In this document: positions 24,098 through 33,535 of the stretch, piece after piece | Position numbering within the stretch: the first letter of the stretch is position 1 | Layout of the letters: every line of letters starts with the position of its first letter | Origin: Streptomyces sp. CB00316 | GTDB taxonomy: Bacteria > Actinomycetota > Actinomycetes > Streptomycetales > Streptomycetaceae | DNA length: 64,000 nt | Direction of reading: 5' to 3' | Assembly: GCF_001905595.1 (NCBI RefSeq) | Contig: NZ_LIXI01000013.1 | Location: 1 to 64,000 of the forward strand | Translations under genes and position numbers: made by a program | Notes under the pieces: model-generated | Database searches by the model: none | What the model saw: the letters and a program-made list of their open reading frames with translations, nothing else | Told to the model about the DNA's origin: nothing

Positions 24098-24331
24098 TCA
24101 GAGGTGGACGACCGGACAGGTCAGGGTGCGCGTGATGCCGTCCACCTGCTGCACTTTGGCGACCACCATGCGGCCGAGTGCATCGACCGTGTCTGCCTGG
24201 GCCCGCACGATCACGTCGTACGGACCGGTGACGTCCTCTGCCTGGATGACTCCCGGAATCTTGGAAATGGTCTCGGCGACGATCGACGCCTTGCCCACCT
24301 CGGTCTGGATGAGGATGTACGCCTGTACCAC
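24098..24331 (-). CDS. Stand-alone Lrp/AsnC effector-binding (RAM) domain protein
   Basis: 77 aa covering only the ligand-binding half of Lrp/AsnC regulators (VQAYILIQTEVGKA, IPGVIQAEDVTGPYDVIVRA). No helix-turn-helix is present or encoded upstream. GTG at 24331 follows TGGAGG by 4 nt. Such RAM proteins form oligomers and bind amino acids; they may modulate full-length Lrp partners. Monocistronic on the minus strand between ddlA and thiL. Confidence 0.88.
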   Translation of the reverse strand: MVQAYILIQTEVGKASIVAETISKIPGVIQAEDVTGPYDVIVRAQADTVDALGRMVVAKVQQVDGITRTLTCPVVHL

Positions 24332-24571
24332 GGAACCTCCAGGGCGGCCACGAGGATCATGTGGGGGAAAGGGACGCCACGTTATCGCGTCGCCGAGGGT
24401 GACGGGGAGACCTATGGGCCGTGTGACGTCCACAGCGTGGCGTGCGGAGTGCGGAAGTTGACGTATCCCTTGACGGTGCCGGCGGCTCCCCTGACGGTAC
24501 CGACAGCAGTGAAGGCTCGCGACCGGGGGCCCGGACGGGTGTCCGGGGCGATAGATGAGAGGTGAGACTCG

Positions 24572-25543
24572 GTGAAGGGAACCGTGGGCGAGTTGGGGGA
24601 GTTCGGGCTCATCAGAGAGCTCACGTCCCGGCTCACCACCACTCCGGCGGTACGGCTGGGGCCCGGCGACGACGCCGCGGTCGTGGCCGCTCCCGACCGC
24701 AGGGTCGTGGCCAGTACGGACATCCTGCTGGAAGGGCGGCACTTCCGCCGCGACTGGTCGACGGCGTACGACGTCGGCCGCAAGGCGGCGGCGCAGAACC
24801 TCGCCGACATCGCGGCCATGGGTGCCGTGCCCACCGCGCTGCTCCTCGGCCTCGTCGTCCCCGCCGACCTCCCGGTCACCTGGGCCGCCGAGCTGATGGA
24901 CGGGCTGCGTGACGAGTGCCAGGTGGCGGGGGCGGCCGTCGTCGGCGGCGACGTGGTCGGCGGCGACACCATCACCGTCGCCATCACCGCCCTCGGCGAC
25001 CTGCGCAACCACGAGCCGGTCACCCGCGCCGGCGCCCGGCCCGGCGACGTCGTCGCCGTCACCGGCTGGCTCGGCTGGTCCGCCGCCGGATACGCCGTGC
25101 TCTCCCGCGGCTTCCGCTCGCCCCGCGCCTTCGTGGAGGCCCACCGCCGCCCCGAACCGCCGTACCACGCGGGCCCCGCGGCCGCCGGACTCGGCGCCAC
25201 CGCGATGACCGACGTGAGCGACGGGCTCGTCGCGGACCTCGGGCACATCGCCGAGGCCAGCAAGGTCCGCATCGACCTGCGCTCCGGCCTCATCGACATC
25301 CCCTCGCAGATGTCCGACATCGGCCAGGCCGTCGGCGTCGACCCGCTCCAGTGGGTGCTGACCGGGGGAGAGGACCACGCGATCGTGGCGACCTTCCCGC
25401 CCGACGTGAAGCTCCCCGCCCGCTGGAAGGTGATCGGGGAGGTCCTCAACCCCTCCGCCCTGCCCCAGGTCACCGTGGACGGGGCGCCCTGGACCAGCAA
25501 GGGCGGCTGGGACCACTTCGGCGCGATCGAGGACACCTACTAG
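24572..25543 (+). CDS. thiL: Thiamine-monophosphate kinase
   Basis: 323-aa PurM-like ATP-dependent kinase converting thiamine phosphate to thiamine diphosphate. Signatures: GPGDDAAVV, STDILLEGRHFRRDW, NLADIAAMGAVPTALL, MTDVSDGL and TGGEDHA. GTG start after AGAGGTGA. The 240-bp leader shows no TPP riboswitch signature. Followed 66 bp later by thiD. Confidence 0.96.
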   Translation: MKGTVGELGEFGLIRELTSRLTTTPAVRLGPGDDAAVVAAPDRRVVASTDILLEGRHFRRDWSTAYDVGRKAAAQNLADIAAMGAVPTALLLGLVVPADLPVTWAAELMDGLRDECQVAGAAVVGGDVVGGDTITVAITALGDLRNHEPVTRAGARPGDVVAVTGWLGWSAAGYAVLSRGFRSPRAFVEAHRRPEPPYHAGPAAAGLGATAMTDVSDGLVADLGHIAEASKVRIDLRSGLIDIPSQMSDIGQAVGVDPLQWVLTGGEDHAIVATFPPDVKLPARWKVIGEVLNPSALPQVTVDGAPWTSKGGWDHFGAIEDTY

Positions 25544-25609
25544 CGGGGCCGAGCACAGGGCTCACGCGTGAACCCCTGGCGTGCGCGGGCGCGTACTAGA
25601 TTGCTGTGT

Positions 25610-26419
25610 ATGCCCATACGTACCGCTGCACCGCCCCGCGTCCTCACCGTCGCCGGATCCGACTCCGGCGGCGGTGCGGGGATCCAGGCCGACCTCAAGA
25701 CCATGCTCGCCCTCGGCGTGCACGGCATGAGCGTGCTCACCGCCGTCACCGCGCAGAACTCCCTCGGCGTCCACGGCGCCTGGGAGCTCCCGGTGGACGC
25801 CGTACGCGCCCAGTACCGCAGCGTCGTCGACGACATCGGCGTCCAGGCGGTGAAGACAGGGATGCTCGCCTCGGCCGCGCTCGTCGAGACCGTCGCCGAA
25901 CTCCTGGCCGGGACGGACGCCCCCGTCGTCGTCGACCCGGTCGGGGTCTCCAAGCACGGGGACGCGCTGCTCGCCGCCGAGGCTCTCGATTCCCTACGGA
26001 CGAAGCTGCTGCCCGTCGCCACCGTGGCCACCCCGAACCTCGACGAAGTGGCCCAGCTCACCGGCGTACACGTCACCGACGAGGACGGCATGCGCCGGGC
26101 CGCAGAGGAGATCCTCGCGTTCGGACCGCGCTGGGCGCTCATCAAGGGCGGCCACCTGCCCGGCGAGGCGGTCGACCTGCTCACCGACGGGAGCGCGGAA
26201 CACTGGCTGCGCGCCCCCCGCTACGACAACCGGCACACCCATGGCACCGGCTGCACCCTCGCCTCCGCCATCGCCTCCGGGCTCGCGCTCGGCCGGGACG
26301 TGCCGACAGCGGTGGCGGACGCGAAGGCGTACGTCACCGGCGCGATCCGGGCCGGATTCGCACTGGGCGGCGGCATCGGCCCGGTCGACCACGGCTGGCG
26401 GACCCGGCAGGCCCACTGA
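25610..26419 (+). CDS. thiD: Hydroxymethylpyrimidine/phosphomethylpyrimidine kinase
   Basis: 269-aa ribokinase-fold enzyme for both phosphorylations of HMP in thiamine synthesis. Typical AGSDSGGGAGIQADLKT near the N-terminus, VKTGMLAS, and the anion-hole/catalytic HTHGTGCTLASAIA. The ATG at 25610 removes an unconserved leader. It is probably in one operon with thiL. Confidence 0.95.
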   Translation: MPIRTAAPPRVLTVAGSDSGGGAGIQADLKTMLALGVHGMSVLTAVTAQNSLGVHGAWELPVDAVRAQYRSVVDDIGVQAVKTGMLASAALVETVAELLAGTDAPVVVDPVGVSKHGDALLAAEALDSLRTKLLPVATVATPNLDEVAQLTGVHVTDEDGMRRAAEEILAFGPRWALIKGGHLPGEAVDLLTDGSAEHWLRAPRYDNRHTHGTGCTLASAIASGLALGRDVPTAVADAKAYVTGAIRAGFALGGGIGPVDHGWRTRQAH

Positions 26420-26452
26420 TCAGCGCCTGAGCACAGGCAGGATGAGCACAGC

Positions 26453-26486
26453 AAAAAGCCGGTCCACCGAGATGGACCGGCTTTTT
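26453..26486. terminator. Bidirectional terminator thiD/rpmB
   Basis: A 14-bp perfect stem (26453-26466 with 26473-26486) whose outer arms are AAAAA and TTTTT, giving a T run on both strands between convergent genes. Confidence 0.93.
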
Positions 26487-26519
26487 GGGCAACCGGAAGG
26501 CTGCGCTACGACGGAGACG

Positions 26520-26705
26520 TCAGCGCGCGACCTTGCCGGCCTTGATGCACGAGGTGCAGACGTTGAGCCGCTTCGGCGTCCGACCGACCACGGCACGCAC
26601 GCGCTGGATGTTGGGGTTCCAGCGACGGGACGTACGGCGGTGCGAGTGCGAAATGCTGTTGCCGAAGCTCGGCCCCTTGCCGCAAACGTCGCAGTTGGCA
26701 GCCAC
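26520..26705 (-). CDS. rpmB: Ribosomal protein L28 (zinc-binding form)
   Basis: 61 aa with two CxxC pairs (CDVC at 5-8 and CTSC near 50), so the zinc-containing form. SHSHRRTSRRWNPNIQRVR is the L28 core. Streptomyces usually carry a zinc-free paralogue elsewhere under Zur control. Confidence 0.96.
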   Translation of the reverse strand: MAANCDVCGKGPSFGNSISHSHRRTSRRWNPNIQRVRAVVGRTPKRLNVCTSCIKAGKVAR

Positions 26706-26960
26706 GGGTCACTCCAAAGACTTCAGATGCACTTACAGTGAATTCCGGCGCGCCGGAATCATTGAATGAAGTGGCGGTACCGGAGGAATGGCCCGACTCT
26801 CATCGGGCAACCGAAGCAGCATACAACGCCTGCTTCGGAGATACGAAACTACCACGGGTTGGCCCACCGTCCTCCCGCCCCCTGTCCCGGACGGGACCCC
26901 CACAAGCGGGCTAACCTGCGGTGCAGCCCGTTGCCACGGCCGCTTCAAGGAGGACCATCG

Positions 26961-28661
26961 GTGCCGCAGCTCCCCGACGATCTGGACGCCGTCGTGGTGC
27001 GCACCTGGTGCTCACTGGCCCTGGAGGCCCTGGGCCGGGAGCGCGCGGAGATCGACGCGATCAACGTCTATCCCATCGCCGACGGGGACACCGGCACCAA
27101 CCTCTATCTGACCGTCGAGTCCGCCGCCGCGGCCGTCGAAGCGGTCTTCGCCGCCCATGAGACCGGTGCCACCGCACCTGCCACCGCCGACGCCGTACGC
27201 GCCATGGCGCACGGCGCCCTGATCGGCGCCCGGGGGAACTCCGGCACGATCCTGGCCCAGCTCCTGCGCGGCATGGCCGGGGTGCTGGCCGACGGCGGTG
27301 ACGCGGCCCGTCTGCGCCTCGCCCTGACCCGGGCCGCCGCCGCCGCCCGGCAGGCCGTCGCCCACCCGGTGGAGGGCACGGTGCTGACCGTTGCCACGGC
27401 AGCCGCCGAGGCCGCGCAGGGCGATGAGCGGGAGTTGCGCGCGGTGGTGAGCGCCGCGTACGAGGGCGCGCGCGCCGCCCTGGCGAAGACCCCGGAGCAG
27501 CTCGCCGTGCTCGGCCGGGCCGGTGTCGTGGACGCGGGGGGGCGGGGGCTGGTGGCGGTCCTGGGGGCGCTGGTGGAGGCGGTGACCGGGCAGGCTCCGG
27601 TACGGGGGCCCCGCGCCGGGTCCGGGAAGGTGGCGGCTCCCGTGGACGGTGGGTCGGTGGTGGGGCTTCCGGTGGGGGGCGTACCCGTGGGCGGCCCTGC
27701 TGTGGGGGAAGGCCCGCTCGACTGCCCCGAGGACCTCGAGGGCGGCGGTCCCGCCTTCGAGGTGATCTACCTCCTGGAGGCCCGCGACGAGCGGGTGGAC
27801 CGGCTGCGGACCCGGCTCGACGCGCTCGGCGACTCCCTGGTCGTGGTGGGAGGCGACGGGCTCTGGCACGTCCACGTCCATGTCGACGACGCCGGGGCCG
27901 CGGTGGAGGCGGGCGTCGAGGCCGGGCGGCCGTACCGGATCCGGATCACCCACTTCGCCACCGAGAGCGGCCACGACGTCCGCGTCCAGGCCGAACCCGC
28001 CCAGCGCGCCGTCGTCGTCGTGGTCCCCGGCGACGGCCTCGCCGGGCTCTGCACCGAGGCCGGCGCCACCACCGTGATCGCCCGCCCCGGCGAACCCCCC
28101 GCCAGCGGCGAACTGGTCGACGCCATCCGCCGCGCCCACGCCCGCGAGGTGGTGCTGCTGCCCAACGACGCGGCCCTGCGCCACACCGCGGCCGCCGCGG
28201 CCGAGCAGGCCAGGACCGAGGGGGTCAGGGTCGCCCTCGTCCCCACCCGCGCCGCCGTCCAGGGCATCGCCGCCCTCGCCGTCCACGAACCGGACCGTGG
28301 CTTCGACGAGGACGTGGTCGCCATGACGGCCGCCGCCGGTGCCACCCGCTACGCCGAACTGGCCGTCGCCGAGCGCCAGTCGTGGACCATGGCGGGTATC
28401 TGCCAGGCCGGTGACATCCTCGGCCTGATCGACGGGGACGTGGCCGTCATCGGCGCCGACGTCCAGGCCACCGCCCGCACCGTGCTGGACCGGATGCTGG
28501 CGGCCGGCGGCGAACTGGTCACCCTCGTCCTCGGCGAGGGCGTCCCGGACGCCCTCGCCGAGGCGCTGGAGGAGCACGTACGCGGGGGCCACCTCGCCGT
28601 CGACACGGTGGTCTACCGCGGGGGACACCAGCGCGCACCGCTGCTGATCGGCGTCGAGTAG
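26961..28661 (+). CDS. DAK2/DegV-associated kinase (FakA-like)
   Basis: 566 aa. The N-terminal DhaL/DAK2 domain has NVYPIADGDTGTN (Mg-ATP binding) and HGALIGARGNSGTILAQLLRG. The C-terminal half, after a Gly/Val/Pro-rich linker (about residues 215-255), is the YloV-type domain. In Firmicutes such proteins (FakA) phosphorylate fatty acids bound to FakB; a dihydroxyacetone-kinase-like activity is the older annotation. AAGGAGG lies 8 nt before the GTG. recG follows directly, as in many Gram-positive genomes. Confidence 0.88.
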   Translation: MPQLPDDLDAVVVRTWCSLALEALGRERAEIDAINVYPIADGDTGTNLYLTVESAAAAVEAVFAAHETGATAPATADAVRAMAHGALIGARGNSGTILAQLLRGMAGVLADGGDAARLRLALTRAAAAARQAVAHPVEGTVLTVATAAAEAAQGDERELRAVVSAAYEGARAALAKTPEQLAVLGRAGVVDAGGRGLVAVLGALVEAVTGQAPVRGPRAGSGKVAAPVDGGSVVGLPVGGVPVGGPAVGEGPLDCPEDLEGGGPAFEVIYLLEARDERVDRLRTRLDALGDSLVVVGGDGLWHVHVHVDDAGAAVEAGVEAGRPYRIRITHFATESGHDVRVQAEPAQRAVVVVVPGDGLAGLCTEAGATTVIARPGEPPASGELVDAIRRAHAREVVLLPNDAALRHTAAAAAEQARTEGVRVALVPTRAAVQGIAALAVHEPDRGFDEDVVAMTAAAGATRYAELAVAERQSWTMAGICQAGDILGLIDGDVAVIGADVQATARTVLDRMLAAGGELVTLVLGEGVPDALAEALEEHVRGGHLAVDTVVYRGGHQRAPLLIGVE

Positions 28662-28710
28662 CCGCATCGCGGCCGTGCCCGGCGGACAGGTGTCAGTGCC
28701 GTGGTGTGCA

Positions 28711-30921
28711 ATGGATCGCGTGTCCTCGTTCGATGAACCTCTCAAGAAGCTGCTCGGCGGAGCCACCGCGAAGGTGATGGCCGAACACCTCGACCTGCAC
28801 ACGGTCGGTGATCTGCTGCACCACTACCCGCGGCGGTACGAGGAGCGCGGCAAGCTGACCGCGCTGGCCGACCTCCCGCTGGACGAGCACGTCACGGTCG
28901 TCGCCCAGGTCGCCGACGCCCGCATCCTGATGTTCAACAACGGCCGGGGCAAGCGCCTGGAGGTCACCCTCACCGACGGCAGCGGCCGCCTCCAGCTGGT
29001 CTTCTTCGGCCACGGCGTCCACAAGCCGCACAAGGAGCTGCTCCCGGGCCGCCGGGCGATGTTCGCGGGCAAGGTCTCCGTCTTCAACCGGAAGATGCAG
29101 CTGGCCCATCCCACGTACCAACTGCTCGACGCCTCCGACTCCGACGAGGCGACAGAGGCCGTGGACGGCTTCGCCGGACGGCTGCTGCCGATCTACCCCG
29201 CCTGCAAGCAGCTGGACTCCTGGCGGATCGCCAAGGCCGTCGACGCCGTACTGCCCAGCGCGCAGGACGCGGTGGACCCGCTGCCCGCCTCCCTGCGCGA
29301 GGGCCGTGACTTCACCCCGCTGCCCGAGGCCCTGCTGAAGGTACACCGGCCGCAGACGAAGGCGGATGTGGAGGACGCGAAGGCCCGGCTCAAGTGGGAC
29401 GAGGCGTTCGTCCTCCAGGTCGCCCTGGCCCGCCGCCGGTACGCCGACACCCAGCTCCCCGCCGCCGCCCGCCGCCCCGTCGCCGACGGCCTGCTGGACG
29501 CCTTCGACGCGAAGCTGCCGTTCACCCTCACCGAGGGCCAGCAGAAGGTCAGCAAGGAGATCTTCGACGACCTGGCCACCGAGCACCCCATGCACCGCCT
29601 CCTCCAGGGCGAGGTCGGCTCCGGGAAGACCATGGTGGCCCTGCGCGCCATGCTCACCGTCGTCGACGCGGGCGGCCAGGCCGCGATGCTCGCGCCCACC
29701 GAGGTCCTCGCCCAGCAGCACCACCGCTCCATCACCGAGATGATGGGCGAGCTGGCCGAGGGCGGCATGCTCGGCGGCTCGGACCGGGGGACAAAGGTCG
29801 TCCTGCTCACCGGCTCCATGGGCATGGCGGCCCGCCGCCAGGCCCTGCTCGACCTGGTCACCGGCGAGGCCGGAATCGTCATCGGCACCCACGCCCTCAT
29901 CGAGGACAAGGTCCAGTTCCACGATCTGGGCCTGGTCGTGGTCGACGAGCAGCACCGCTTCGGCGTGGAGCAGCGTGATGCCCTGCGCTCCAAGGGCAAG
30001 CAGCCGCCCCACCTCCTCGTCATGACCGCCACCCCCATCCCCCGTACGGTCGCGATGACGGTCTTCGGCGACCTGGAGACCTCCGTCCTGGACCAGCTCC
30101 CGGCCGGCCGCTCCCCGATCGCCAGCCACGTCGTCCCCGCCAAGGACAAGCCGCACTTCCTCGCCCGCGCCTGGGAGCGCGTCCGCGAGGAGGTGGAGAA
30201 CGGCCACCAGGCGTACGTGGTCTGCCCCCGCATCGGCGACGACGCGGAGGAGGAGGGGAAGAAGGGCAAGGCCAAGAAGAAGGCTCCCGAGGAGGACCCC
30301 GAGAAGCGGCCGCCCCTCGCCGTCCTGGACATCGCCGACGAGCTCCGCGAGGGCGCGCTGGCCGGGCTGGGCGTCGAGGTGCTGCACGGGAGGATGCACC
30401 CCGACGAGAAGGACGACGTGATGCGCCGGTTCGCCGCCGGGGACGTCGACGTCCTGGTCGCCACCACCGTCATCGAGGTCGGCGTCAACGTCCCCAACGC
30501 CACCGCCATGGTGATCATGGATGCCGACCGGTTCGGCGTCTCCCAGCTCCACCAGCTCCGCGGCCGCGTCGGCCGTGGCTCGGCCCCCGGGCTCTGCCTG
30601 CTGGTCAGCGAGGCCCACGAGGCGAGCCCCGCCCGCGCCCGCCTCTCCGCCGTTGCCGCCACCCTCGACGGCTTCGAGCTCTCCCGCATCGACCTGGAGC
30701 AGCGCCGGGAGGGCGATGTGCTGGGCCAGGCCCAGTCCGGCGTGCGCTCCTCGCTGCGGATGCTCACCGTCATCGACGACGAGGAGGTCATCGCCGCCGC
30801 CCGCGAGGAGGCCGTCGCGATCGTCGCCGCCGACCCGGAGCTGGAGCACCTGCCGGAGCTGCGTACGGTGCTGGCCGCGCTGCTGGACAAGGACCGCGAG
30901 GAGTACCTGGACAAGGGGTGA
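28711..30921 (+). CDS. recG: ATP-dependent DNA helicase RecG
   Basis: 736-aa branch-migration helicase that remodels stalled forks. N-terminal wedge/OB domain (HHYPRRYEERG), Walker A GEVGSGKT, Walker B-type VVDEQHRFGVEQR, motif III TATPIPRT, motif V/VI ATTVIEVGVNVPNA and QLRGRVGRG. A lysine/glutamate-rich stretch (about residues 515-535) interrupts the helicase C lobe. ATG at 28711 was preferred to earlier GTGs because the RecG N-terminus aligns there. Confidence 0.95.
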   Translation: MDRVSSFDEPLKKLLGGATAKVMAEHLDLHTVGDLLHHYPRRYEERGKLTALADLPLDEHVTVVAQVADARILMFNNGRGKRLEVTLTDGSGRLQLVFFGHGVHKPHKELLPGRRAMFAGKVSVFNRKMQLAHPTYQLLDASDSDEATEAVDGFAGRLLPIYPACKQLDSWRIAKAVDAVLPSAQDAVDPLPASLREGRDFTPLPEALLKVHRPQTKADVEDAKARLKWDEAFVLQVALARRRYADTQLPAAARRPVADGLLDAFDAKLPFTLTEGQQKVSKEIFDDLATEHPMHRLLQGEVGSGKTMVALRAMLTVVDAGGQAAMLAPTEVLAQQHHRSITEMMGELAEGGMLGGSDRGTKVVLLTGSMGMAARRQALLDLVTGEAGIVIGTHALIEDKVQFHDLGLVVVDEQHRFGVEQRDALRSKGKQPPHLLVMTATPIPRTVAMTVFGDLETSVLDQLPAGRSPIASHVVPAKDKPHFLARAWERVREEVENGHQAYVVCPRIGDDAEEEGKKGKAKKKAPEEDPEKRPPLAVLDIADELREGALAGLGVEVLHGRMHPDEKDDVMRRFAAGDVDVLVATTVIEVGVNVPNATAMVIMDADRFGVSQLHQLRGRVGRGSAPGLCLLVSEAHEASPARARLSAVAATLDGFELSRIDLEQRREGDVLGQAQSGVRSSLRMLTVIDDEEVIAAAREEAVAIVAADPELEHLPELRTVLAALLDKDREEYLDKG

Positions 30922-31031
30922 GCGCACGGGGCCGTCCTGCTGGTCCGGGCCGCACGCCATATCGTGGAAGCACGGCCCGCGCCCCTCCGCGTGCGCCTGG
31001 ACACGCCCCCGACCCCGAGGACCCGACACCC

Positions 31032-31616
31032 ATGACCCGCGTGATCGCCGGATCGGCCGGCGGACGCCGCCTGGCCGTACCGCCCGGCACCGGCACCCGC
31101 CCCACCTCCGACCGTGCGCGGGAGGGCCTCTTCTCCACCTGGGAAGCGCTGCTCGGCACTCTCGAAGGCGTCCGCGTCGCCGATCTGTACGCCGGATCCG
31201 GCGCCGTGGGCCTCGAAGCTCTCTCCCGGGGCGCGGTCCACGCCCTGCTCGTCGAGGCGGACCAGAAGGCGGTCCGTACCGTCCGGGACAACGTCCGCAC
31301 CCTCGGCCTGCCCGGCGCCGAGGTCCGTACCGGCAAAGCCGAGCAGATCGTGACAGGACCGGCGCCCTCCGACCCGTACGACATCGTCTTCCTGGACCCG
31401 CCGTACGCCGTCACCGACGACGACCTCCGCGAGATCCTGCTCACACTCCGTGCTCAGGGGTGGCTCACAGCCGATGCGCTCGTCACGGTGGAACGCAGCA
31501 CCCGGGGCGGAGAATTCGGCTGGCCCGCCGGATTCGAGCCATTGCGGGCCCGTCGCTACGGCGAGGGAACGCTTTGGTACGGTCGCGCCGCCGCTACGTG
31601 CGAAGACGCACGATGA
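31032..31616 (+). CDS. rsmD: 16S rRNA (guanine966-N2)-methyltransferase
   Basis: 194 aa. SAM-binding VADLYAGSGAVGLEALSRGA and the catalytic FLDPPYA (D/N-PP-Y) motif of N-methyltransferases. N-terminal RVIAGSAGGRRLAVP is typical RsmD. The neighbour coaD is a widespread rsmD partner. ATG at 31032. Confidence 0.95.
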   Translation: MTRVIAGSAGGRRLAVPPGTGTRPTSDRAREGLFSTWEALLGTLEGVRVADLYAGSGAVGLEALSRGAVHALLVEADQKAVRTVRDNVRTLGLPGAEVRTGKAEQIVTGPAPSDPYDIVFLDPPYAVTDDDLREILLTLRAQGWLTADALVTVERSTRGGEFGWPAGFEPLRARRYGEGTLWYGRAAATCEDAR

Positions 31617-31642
31617 CCGGACCGGAGAGCGAGGGAATCACA

Positions 31643-32122
31643 GTGCGCCGCGCCGTCTGTCCGGGGTCTTTCGACCCCATCACCAACGGACATCTCGACA
31701 TCATCCAGCGAGCCTCGAAGCTGTACGACGTGGTGCATGTGGCGGTGATGATCAACCAGTCCAAGAAGGGGCTGTTCACCGTGGACGAGCGGATCGAGCT
31801 GATCCGCGAGGTCACCGCCGGCTTCGGCAACGTGGAGGTGGAGTCCTTCCACGGCCTGCTGGTCGACTTCTGCAAGCAGCGGGAGATCCCGGCGATCGTG
31901 AAGGGCCTGCGGGCCGTCAGCGACTTCGACTACGAGCTCCAGATGGCCCAGATGAACAACGGCCTCTCCGGCGTCGAGACGCTCTTCGTGCCGACCAACC
32001 CGACGTACAGCTTCCTGTCGTCCTCGCTGGTCAAGGAGGTCGCGACCTGGGGTGGCGACGTCTCCCACCTGCTGCCCCCCACGGTCCACGAGGCGCTCAC
32101 GAAGCGGCTGGGCGAGCGCTGA
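31643..32122 (+). CDS. coaD: Phosphopantetheine adenylyltransferase
   Basis: 159 aa. Nucleotidyltransferase motif CPGSFDPITNGHLDII and PTNPTYSFLSSSLVKEVA. It catalyses the penultimate step of CoA synthesis. GTG at 31643 has GAGGGA 6 nt upstream and gives the standard N-terminus (RRAVCPGSF); an ATG at 31613 would add 10 residues. Confidence 0.96.
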   Translation: MRRAVCPGSFDPITNGHLDIIQRASKLYDVVHVAVMINQSKKGLFTVDERIELIREVTAGFGNVEVESFHGLLVDFCKQREIPAIVKGLRAVSDFDYELQMAQMNNGLSGVETLFVPTNPTYSFLSSSLVKEVATWGGDVSHLLPPTVHEALTKRLGER

Positions 32123-32221
32123 GCGGCTGATGGGTCGTCACCAGGTGTCGGGCGGCAGCCGACTGGCCTTACAGTCGTCCCGTCCGTCTCCAACAGAGCA
32201 GCAGAGAGTGGCGAGCACACG

Positions 32222-33364
32222 GTGGACGTGCAGAAGAAGCTCGACGAGATCGTCGAAGCGGTCGGGAACGCCCGCGCCATGCCCATGTCGGCCTCGTGCG
32301 TGGTCAACCGCGCCGAGCTGCTCGCCATGCTCGAAGAGGTTCGCGAGGCCCTGCCCGGCTCGCTCGCCCACGCCCAGGAGCTGATCGGCGGCCAGGAGCA
32401 GTTCGCCGAGCAGGCCCGGCAGGAGGCCGAGCGGATCATCCAGTCCGCGCACGCTCAGCGCTCCTCGCTGATCGCCGAGACGGAGATCGCCCGCCAGTCG
32501 CAGAGCGAGGCCGACCGGATCCTCTCCGAGGCCCGCCGCGAGGCCGAGGAGGTCCGGGCCGAGGCCGACGACTACGTCGACAGCAAGCTCGCCAACTTCG
32601 AGGTCGTCCTCACCAAGACCATCGGCTCCGTGGACCGAGGCCGCGAGAAGCTCCTCGGCCGAGGCCAGGGCCTGGACGAGCAGGGCTACCAGGACCCCGA
32701 CTTCGCCGAGGCCCCCGAGCGCAGCGCCGACCCGGAGACGCTGAAGCAGCGGGCCGACGCGTACGTGGACGCCAAGTTCGGCGCCTTCGAGGCGGTGCTC
32801 GCCAAGACCCTGGAGGCGGTCGGCCGCGGCCGGCAGAAGCTGCACGGCCGGGTCGCCTCCGACGAACTCGGGGCCCACATGGCCGCCCAGGACGCGGCGG
32901 GCGCCCAGGGGCACACCAGCGACGCCGACTACCTGGCGGGCCTCGCGGAGCTGGCCACCCCGGCACCGCCGCAGGCCGCCCAGCCGCCGCTCTACCAGGA
33001 GCAGCAGCCGGAGTACCCGGCCCAGCCGCCGCAGCCCGAGCCGAGCTACGCGCAGGCGGAGTACGGACAGGGCGAGTACGCGCAGGCGTCGTACGGCTAC
33101 CAGGAGCAGCAGCAGCCGCCGCACCAGCAGGGCCAGGACCCGTACGGCTACCAGCAGGTGCCGGACCCGTACGCGGCCTACCAGCAGCCCGCCTACGACC
33201 CGAACCAGTACCCGCCCCAGCCGCAGGCCCAGCCGGAGTACGACTGGCGGCAGCAGCCCCAGGTGCCCGCCCAGCAGAACCAGGGCGCGCTGGACGAGAC
33301 CAGCCTCTTCGACACCAGCATGATCGACCTGGAGCAGCTGCGCCGCTACGAAGAGGGCCGCTGA
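32222..33364 (+). CDS. DivIVA-like coiled-coil protein
   Basis: 380 aa. Residues 1-110 form a long coiled coil rich in Glu/Ala/Arg. Two related units follow: YVDSKLANFEVVLTKT with RGREKLLGR (about 121-150) and YVDAKFGAFEAVLAKT with RGRQKLHGR (about 182-213), an internal duplication. Residues 240-350 are a Gln/Tyr/Pro-rich linker. The C-terminus (DETSLFDTSMIDLEQLRRYEEGR) is short and charged. The resemblance is to DivIVA-family polar scaffolds and ATP synthase b-like coils. Conserved between coaD and yceD in Streptomyces; a cell-envelope scaffolding role is inferred. Confidence 0.75.
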   Translation: MDVQKKLDEIVEAVGNARAMPMSASCVVNRAELLAMLEEVREALPGSLAHAQELIGGQEQFAEQARQEAERIIQSAHAQRSSLIAETEIARQSQSEADRILSEARREAEEVRAEADDYVDSKLANFEVVLTKTIGSVDRGREKLLGRGQGLDEQGYQDPDFAEAPERSADPETLKQRADAYVDAKFGAFEAVLAKTLEAVGRGRQKLHGRVASDELGAHMAAQDAAGAQGHTSDADYLAGLAELATPAPPQAAQPPLYQEQQPEYPAQPPQPEPSYAQAEYGQGEYAQASYGYQEQQQPPHQQGQDPYGYQQVPDPYAAYQQPAYDPNQYPPQPQAQPEYDWRQQPQVPAQQNQGALDETSLFDTSMIDLEQLRRYEEGR

Positions 33365-33535
33365 CCGCAGGGGTCCGGGGGAGTCCTGGGCCGATTGGGT
33401 GCTGAGCGGTCCGTCCAGTATCCTGAATCCTCGGTCGCACATAGGTCCGCGATCTCGGCTGCCCGTTTCGTCTACGAATCGGGACGATTTGACTCCGGAC
33501 CGTAGACGGCCTCTCCCCTTGCAGCACCGCACCCC

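Noticed and set aside
24332..24571. TPP riboswitch or repeat (TTGACGG/CTGACGG) upstream of thiL
   Set aside because: No THI-box core was seen; the two TGACGGT-like segments are imperfect and not placed like a riboswitch or a clear operator.
28693..31029. 778-aa minus-strand ORF opposite recG
   Set aside because: Same artefact; recG motifs are all in place on the plus strand.
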